DNA from: Pseudorasbora parva
Taxonomy: Eukaryota > Chordata > Actinopteri > Cypriniformes > Gobionidae
Assembly (NCBI RefSeq): GCF_024679245.1
Contig: NC_090183.1
Coordinates: 21,852,855 to 21,916,854 of the forward strand
DNA: 64,000 nt
Direction: 5' to 3'
Shown here: one piece after another, positions 56,995-64,000 of the stretch
Layout: each line of letters starts with the position of its first letter
Position numbering within the stretch: position 1 is the stretch's first letter
Notes under the pieces: model-generated
Databases searched by the model: none
What the model saw: only the letters and a program-made list of their open reading frames with translations
Told to the model about the DNA's origin: nothing
Program-made: the position numbers and the translations under genes

Positions 56995-58118
56995 AGGTCC
57001 CGTTCTTTGTGATTCCATCTTTTAAACTTTAGTTAGTGTGTAATGTTGCTGTTAGAGCATAAATAATACCTGTAAAATTATAAAGCTCAAAGTTCAATAC
57101 CAAGCAAGATATTTTATTTAACAGAAGTTCCCTTTCAAAGCCTACAGCGAATGGTCGGTTTGGACTACGGCAGGAAGTGCAGGGATGTAATGACGTCACT
57201 AGAACCGTTTGTTGACTAACCCTCCGCCCACAAGAACACGCAAAAAAGGTGTCACAGGTTCAGGGTGTGACACTGGCTCTTCCTGTTGTTTGTCCTGTCC
57301 TGTCATTTCTCTGCAGCTCGTGATTGGATAATGAGCTGATCACGAGCTGATCTCCCACACCTGTCACTCGTTCCCTCTACCCTTTATATACCCAGCTGTG
57401 TCTACCTCTTGTTGTCAGTTGATCATATGCTATGTCGTGTGAACGTCTCATGTTCTGTGTTCCTGTGTATGTGTTCTGTTATTACCTGCTGACTTTTGTG
57501 TTCAGAAACCTTAAGAAGAGGAGTTAGTAGCAAGATTGAGTTACTTGCTGAGCCAGGACTTGTCTTTTGGTGCTACGACCTGCCTCCTCTTCTTGCAAGC
57601 TTGCTTATGTTTGTGCTGGGCACACGGGAACCACCGTCAGAGAGAACCCAGCTTTTGTTCTGTCACACTGAGACTGCTTAGGTTCTGTCCTTCAGTTCCC
57701 TAATAAACTTTTTTTCCTCACGATCATCTCAGCATTTGAGTCCTCCTATTTCTGAGTTCCCTGACAAAAGGGGGCGTGGTCTTGTTGCTCTCCCACGTGG
57801 AGAAGAGCGCGCATTCAGCACTTGCATCCCACCGTTATGGTAAGAGGCGGGACCTTTCCAGGCAAAGTGCGCTAAGCTGCTGTCCAATCACAACACGGGA
57901 AGTGCTGGCCCAATCAGAACTCGTTAAGTGTTTCTGAAGGAGGGACTTCATAGAACAAGGAAATCATCAGGCCGTTTTTAGGACAGAGAAAACAGCGCTG
58001 TACAGATAAGTAAATTGTGTGAAAAATACTGTTTTTTTACACGCGAAACATGAACTCATGCTATATTGCACACTGTAAACATAATCAAAGCTTGGAAAAG
58101 ACGTGAAGAACGGGACCT
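56995..58118. mobile_element. TTAA-flanked non-autonomous element, family 2, cut by a solo LTR
   Basis: Perfect 13-bp inverted ends AGGTCCCGTTCTT...AAGAACGGGACCT, with TTAA at 56991-56994 and 58119-58122. Without the LTR and its duplicated 5 bp it would be about 602 bp. No transposase frame. Confidence 0.88.
57250..57766 (+). mobile_element. Solo LTR with AAAGG target duplication
   Basis: 517 bp from TGTCACAGG to CCCTGACA, flanked by AAAGG (57245-57249 and 57767-57771). It has tttatatacc near 57,382 and AATAAA near 57,702. The TGTCAC/TGACA ends resemble the chromovirus LTR, but the sequence differs. Confidence 0.88.
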
Positions 58119-58122
58119 TTAA

Positions 58123-58990
58123 ATAATACACAAACGGGTAGGTTTATGGAAGGGATTGGGTTATGTGACAAATAGGAGTTAAATGCTTATAGTAATTAGA
58201 TAAATTACCTTTTTGCACATTTCTATTGCAAAAGGTGAGGAATAGCATTCAATTTTCACGTGTACATTTGTTGTAGCAATCGGGACGCGGGTGAGAAAGA
58301 TCTACGAATGATGTGCAAAACTGATGAATAGTCTACACTTTAGATTAGGGGATGCAGACAGCATTGTAAATGCCTTGTATACATATACAGATAATTTGGA
58401 ACGGGTAAGAAAGATCTATAAATTATGTGTAAAACATTTAGCGCTTTAAATACCTCGTATACATCATTTGTAATCGGTGATAAAGCTTTTTTAAATGATT
58501 TATTAATGCGTTTACATCATCATCTGTAACAGATGTTGAGCAATTTGTAGTGTGTACTTTAATATAAATGCTGACTGGTGAGGGTATAGACAGTTGTCTT
58601 CTCTGACACACATGGAGTCTTTAACATAAACCTGATGTGAGCTTCAGTGGAGAGTAAAACCAGTTCACATTATCACTATCCCACACACAACACAAGTCTG
58701 CACTGTTGAGTGAAAGGATTTCAGTTAAGGCACTGCAATCCCCTTAATTTAAGACATTTTAAAATGTTTATTAATTTGACAAATAGTAATTTATAGCTAA
58801 AAAAAAGAAAGAAAAAAAAGAAGTAGCTTTAGCATAAATGCATTTTTTGTGGGTTTTAACAGACTGGCTTACAACTTTAAAGATGCATCAATAAATTATA
58901 TTAATTATTTAATGGTTTGATCATCATCATTTGTTCATGATTAACAGTTGTTTATTGAGATAATGGTACACTGACATTTCAGTGATTGGT
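58123..58990. other. Unassigned sequence inside the hAT-like element
   Basis: AT-rich, with two imperfect copies of gtgagaaagatcta at about 58,290 and 58,400. No gene. Confidence 0.4.
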
Positions 58991-59089
58991 AATATATTAT
59001 TTAGTAACATAACCATTTACTAAGGATCTGTTTGATTTTTTTATATGCTATTTTTTTTTTAAAGATAACTTACAAATTGTTAGAATATT

Positions 59090-59556
59090 ACTTAATCATT
59101 TATGAATGTATAGTCATGATTTGTAAATTATTAGTTTATCATTATCTAATAACTTGCAAATAATGTATAACTGAATCTACAAAACACAAAGTAAAAATGT
59201 ATTAACATTTATGAAATGCATAGTCATGTATTTTAAATTATTAGTTCATCATTAACTAATCAATTGTAAATTACTTATAACTGAATACTAAATATTATGT
59301 AAAATAAATAACATATCACTCATTAATCATTTATTAATACATAGTCATGTTTCATAAATGATTAGTTAATCATTTACTAATCATGTGTAAGTTACTTGTC
59401 ACTTGATTGATTGATTGTAACGAAATTTACAAAAGTTCCATAAAATGTTAGCATATCACTTGATAATTATTTATGAATGTTTTGTAAATGAATAGTTCAT
59501 CATTAACAAACCACTTATAAATGACTTACAATTGAAAATTATTATAAAGTTTTACC
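59090..59556. repeat. Subterminal tandem repeats of the hAT-like element
   Basis: Four diverged units of 110-140 bp, each beginning near tcatttatgaat and containing tagtcatg and attagttaatcat. The outer units are the inverse of 46,000-46,215. Confidence 0.7.
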
Positions 59557-60005
59557 GTTCCGTTCAGTGGAACTAAGCCCAACCCCTGAAAAACAACCCC
59601 AGACCATAATCCCCCATCCATCAAACTTTACACATGGCACAAAGGCAGTCAGACAAGTACCGTTCTCCTGGCAACTGGCTAACCCAGACTTGTCAGTCGG
59701 ATTGCCAGACAGAGAAGCATGATTCGTCACGCCAGAGAACACATCTCCTCTGCTCTAAAGTCCAGTGGCAGCATGATTTGCACCAGGCATTCCCGACCCT
59801 GCAGGCACACACAGTTTGAAGATCTGAAGCTATTGACTGTGCAGAAAGTTGGCGACTTCTGCGCACTGTGCTTTTCAGTATACGCTTACCCTACTTTGTG
59901 ATTTTACGTGACCTATCACTTTGTGGTGGAGTTTCTGTTCTGTTGTTATAATACCACTAACAGCTGACCATAGAATATTTAGAAGTGGGGAAATTTCACA
60001 AATTG
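59557..60005 (-). mobile_element. Tc1-like transposon, copy G, right half
   Basis: Continues copy G from the point where the left half stops: cagtggaactaag, accccagaccataatccccc and gattgccagacagagaagc match copy D at 32.79-32.91 kb. No open frame of useful length. The element's outer end is eroded near 60,005. Confidence 0.8.
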
Positions 60006-60023
60006 ACTTTTTGCACATGTTGC

Positions 60024-60568
60024 AACCTAACTAGCCTAGAAATCTAGATGCACCCTAGCGACAGCAAATCTAATTTGCCGCGGGTGTCGTCTAGCAACTC
60101 TCAATACACTTCTGAGCTGTAAATGCCAAACTCTGGTCGGGCCAATCACATCGTGTATAAAGTCAATGGGCGGGGCTTAACATAATGACGTCCGAGTTGC
60201 GCTTGGGTGCTTCTTGTAAACACAGAAACTGGCGAACGGCGGTCTTTCGAATCAGTTTTGACCGCGACTCTGGAAGACTTGGAATTAAGCTTTTCTCTAA
60301 GAAAATAACAAAGAACGGCACTGAAGTTATTCTTAAGAAGGGAAGATGTGTTCTGAGTTTTGCCGGATACGGCGAAAGTTTTATCTGTCAACGAGCTCTG
60401 CTTCACCTTCGTTGCTCTGGTTGGTTGTAGCGATATCCACTTGCGTGCACGCCGTGCAGAGGGAGTTTGACAGACTGCTGTTTATCCCACCCCTCGGATT
60501 GAGCCATGTCAATGGTGAGTTTCCAGACCAAACATCTTGATATGGGTTTGGCTTGTCAGGCTAACCTA
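60024..60568. mobile_element. Non-autonomous element with inverted gcctag/ctaggc-like ends
   Basis: Begins near ctaactagcctagaaatcta and ends ggcttgtcaggctaac, partly inverted. The interior is GC-rich, with an 81-codon frame lacking motifs. Family unknown; boundaries approximate. Confidence 0.45.
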
Positions 60569-60873
60569 TCACAGTACTACACTTTAAATTCACTGAGCTC
60601 ATACAATATGGAGCTAGAAATATGACAACATTATCTGAATTTGATTTGTATAAATCTGAATTATTGACAAGTGTAATCGAACAAAATTGAATCCAAAAAT
60701 CAAAATATATGATTTGTATGATACATCTGCTTATAAATATTTGAACACCTGTCTGCCTTTAAAATGTCCACCTCCACTCCATTTATTATCCTAAATTTGA
60801 TGCACCTGTTTGAGGTCATTAGCTGCATAAAGACACCTGTCCACCCCATACAATCAGCAAGAATCCAACAACT

Positions 60874-62513
60874 AACATGGCCAAGACCAAAGAGCTGTCC
60901 AAAGACACTAGAGACAAAAATATACACCTCTACAAGGCTGGAAATGGCTATGGGGAAATTGCCAAGCTTGGTGAAAAAGGTCCACAGTTGGATCAATCAT
61001 TAGAAAATGGAAGAAGCTAAACATGACTGTCAATCTCCCTCGGACTGGAGCTCCATGCAAGATCTCACCTCACAGGGTCTCAATGATCCTAAGAAAGGTT
61101 AGAAATCAGCGCAAAACTACACGGGAGGAGCTGGTCAATGAACTGAAAAGAATTGGGACCACCGTTTCCAAGGTTACTGTTGGTAATACAATAAGACATC
61201 ATGATTTGAAATCACGGAAGCACGGAAGGTTCCTCTGTTTTAACCAGCACATGTCCAGGCCTGTCTTAAAGGTCCACTGAAATAAAAATTTAAGTTGTTT
61301 AGCTTTTAGTATGACCGTGTTAGCCTTAAAGTTATGAATAAGCTGGTATGTTCCAAAACTATGACAAAATTTGCATTTAGGAGATATAAGCATTCAGAAT
61401 TTATAGTCTCCCACATCCGTTAAAACGAATCTCAGATTTTGGTGACATCATCGCAGACTTCTCTTTCTCGTCAAATCTTCTGTCCAATCAAAATGCTCTC
61501 TAGAATCTAAAGCCCGCCCCATTTCCCTCCTGAAGCTGCGGCTGAAATCGGTCAGTTGTTAACACACATTTACTTATTTCTACATGGTGAAAGGCATATA
61601 GCACACTATATATGTGATAGGAAACCATTCAGTGTAAATATGCTTTAATTAGAGGCGAATTAAGTCTGTTTTCACGTTAGTTTCACGCACCGCAGCCGTG
61701 CACACACCCCAATGGCTCAGGTCTAAATTTAGACTACAGACACGAGAGCGCAGCGCGGATTATATGCACGAGTCGGCGCAGACAACAAACATATCGACCC
61801 ATTTGAATTCTGCACAGAATGCTGATTTGATGGTAAACAGTGTTAGAGGAAACTGGCTTTACCAAACAGAGAAGGTCCGCTCTTGCGCTCTAGTCAAACT
61901 GTATATTAAAGAAATGCTATTGGCTGTTTCAAAAAAGGGGAGGAGCTGCTAACAGCTGAAGCCGTTTCAGGGGAAATTACGTCAACACATTGAATAATGC
62001 AGCGCGTTTCAAGGCACTTCAGTGGGCCTTTAAGTTTGCCAATGACCATTTGGATGATTCAGAGCAGTCATGGGAGAAAGTCATGTGGTCAGATGAGACC
62101 AAAATAGAACTTTTTGGTCATAATTCCACTAAACGTGTTTGGAGGAAGACGAATGATGAGTACCATCCCATGAACACCATCCCTGCTGTGAAGCATGGGG
62201 GTGGTAGCATCATGCTTTGGGGGTGTTTTTCTGACATGGGACAGGGCGACTGCACTGTATTAAGGAGAGGATGACCGGGGCCATGTATTGCAAGAACAAC
62301 CTCCTTCCCTCAGTTAGAACACTGAAGATGGGTGGAGGCTGGGTCTTCCAACATGACAATGACCCAAAGCACACAGCCAGAATAAGCAAGGAGTGGCTCT
62401 ATAAGAAGCATATCAAGGTTCTGGCGTGGCTTAGCCAGTCTCCAGACCTAAACCCAATAGAGAATCTTTGGAGGGAGCTCAAACTCTTTCTCAGCGACAG
62501 GCCAGAAACCTGA
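60874..62513 (+). pseudogene. Tc1 transposase, copy H (interrupted)
   Basis: It starts at ATG 60874 (MAKTKELSKDTRDKNIHLY), then 61,023-61,270 with DNA-binding domain sequence ([19 protein letters not shown]). A 760-bp insertion follows, then FANDHLDDSEQSWEKVMWSD (first Asp), [28 protein letters not shown] (second Asp) and [16 protein letters not shown] (Glu). There are frameshifts near 61.0 and 62.26 kb. Confidence 0.85.
61270..62029. mobile_element. TTAA-flanked non-autonomous element, family 3
   Basis: TTAA at 61266-61269 and 62030-62033. Ends AGGTCCACTGAA and TTCAGTGGGCCT are inverted with one mismatch. 760 bp, no transposase frame. It interrupts the Tc1 copy H transposase; joining the flanks across one TTAA restores Tc1 continuity. 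Confidence 0.88.
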
Positions 62514-63047
62514 TTGATCTAGAGAAGATCTGTGTGGAGGAGTGGGCCAAAATCCCTCCTGCAGTGTGTGCAAAGAGCCAAAATCCCTCCTGCAGTGTGT
62601 GCAAACCTGGTGAAAAACTACAGGAAATGTTTGACCTCTGTAATTGCAAACAAAGGCTACTGTACCAAATATTAACATTGATTTTCTCAGGTGTTCAAAT
62701 ACTTATTTGCAGCTGTATCATGCAAATAAATAGGTAAATAGTTTCAAAAGCATACATTGTGATTTCTGTTTTTTTATTTATTTTTTAGATTATGTCTCTC
62801 AGAGTGGACATGAACCTACGATGATAATCTCAGACCAATTTCAATTTCAGACTAAGTGGGAGAACTTGCAAAATAGCAGGATGTTCAAATACTTATTTTC
62901 CTCACTATCACTGATTTGACATCCAGTGTAGTTAGCTTCAAGCTGTTACAGGAAAACGCAAAACCGGTAGTGTCCGTTGTAGACACGGTATAAGAGACTT
63001 CTTAAAAAAATAAAAAATAAAACAAAATAAATAAAACAAAAAACAAC

Positions 63048-64000
<953 letters not shown>

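Larger units (their letters stand above)
46000..59556. mobile_element. hAT-like element with long inverted ends, enlarged by nested insertions
   Basis: The left terminus GGTAACACTTTATAATAA and the right terminus (inverse GGTAAAACTTTATAATAA) continue as inverted repeats of about 210 bp (46,000-46,215 and 59,340-59,556), sharing for example aagtcatttataagtggttt. The flanks gcccctttt-like 45,992-45,999 and gttccgtt 59,557-59,564 match at 5 of 8 positions, fitting an old 8-bp hAT-type duplication. Both flanks are halves of one Tc1 element. No transposase of its own was seen; the 13.5 kb is mostly later insertions. Confidence 0.75.
60720..62907 (+). mobile_element. Tc1-like transposon, copy H, with inserted TTAA element
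   Basis: Tc1 sequence lies in about 60,720-61,269 and 62,030-62,907. The outer right end reads ggatgttcaaatacttattt then tcctcacta, and a related gtttga-acacc stretch is at 60,750. A 31-bp direct duplication occurs at about 62,546-62,607 (ccaaaatccctcctgcagtg repeated). Confidence 0.8.

Noticed and set aside
60185..60430. 81-codon plus-strand frame
   Set aside because: It lies inside a non-autonomous element and has no transposase or other motif.

Overview
The window is vertebrate DNA, most likely from a teleost and probably a cyprinid-type fish. It is AT-rich, has long microsatellites, and carries many Tc1-like elements, DIRS retrotransposons, L2-type LINE tails, Gmr1-like and sushi-type gypsy elements and TTAA-flanked non-autonomous elements. 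No bacterial gene, CRISPR array, tRNA or rRNA was recognised. The species call is inference; the element types and the one host gene are read from the sequence.

Host gene (about 2.2-26.5 kb, + strand): ten exons with consistent splice phases encode the C-terminal PDZ-SH3-GUK (MAGUK) half of a CARD-MAGUK scaffold, best matched to CARD14 (CARMA2). The CARD and coiled-coil exons must lie left of the window. The intron at 8,770-20,282 is 11.5 kb long and mostly nested transposons. The gene ends at a TGA at 25,117, with AATAAA signals near 26.43 kb.

26.5-45.6 kb: microsatellites, a repeat present twice at about 27.3 and 31.3 kb, three Tc1-like elements (D, E, F), and one apparently intact gypsy element (37,557-42,691). 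The gypsy element has 383-bp LTRs that read as identical, a 5-bp target duplication, and a single 1,471-codon gag-pol frame in which integrase precedes reverse transcriptase (Gmr1-type order). It sits inside Tc1 copy F.

45.6-60.0 kb: a nest of insertions. A Tc1-like element (copy G) is split at one point by a segment bounded by long inverted repeats and a degraded 8-bp target duplication (46,000-59,556). Inside it are a decayed DIRS element containing a solo LTR, a ~146-bp minisatellite cut by a sushi-type chromovirus (49,535-54,689), a palindromic element, a 63-bp tandem array, and a TTAA element containing another solo LTR.

60.0-64 kb: one more non-autonomous element, a Tc1-like copy (H) interrupted by a 760-bp TTAA-flanked element, a (TA)n run, and unassigned sequence. 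Apart from card14 and one doubtful candidate exon, every coding segment recognised belongs to mobile DNA.
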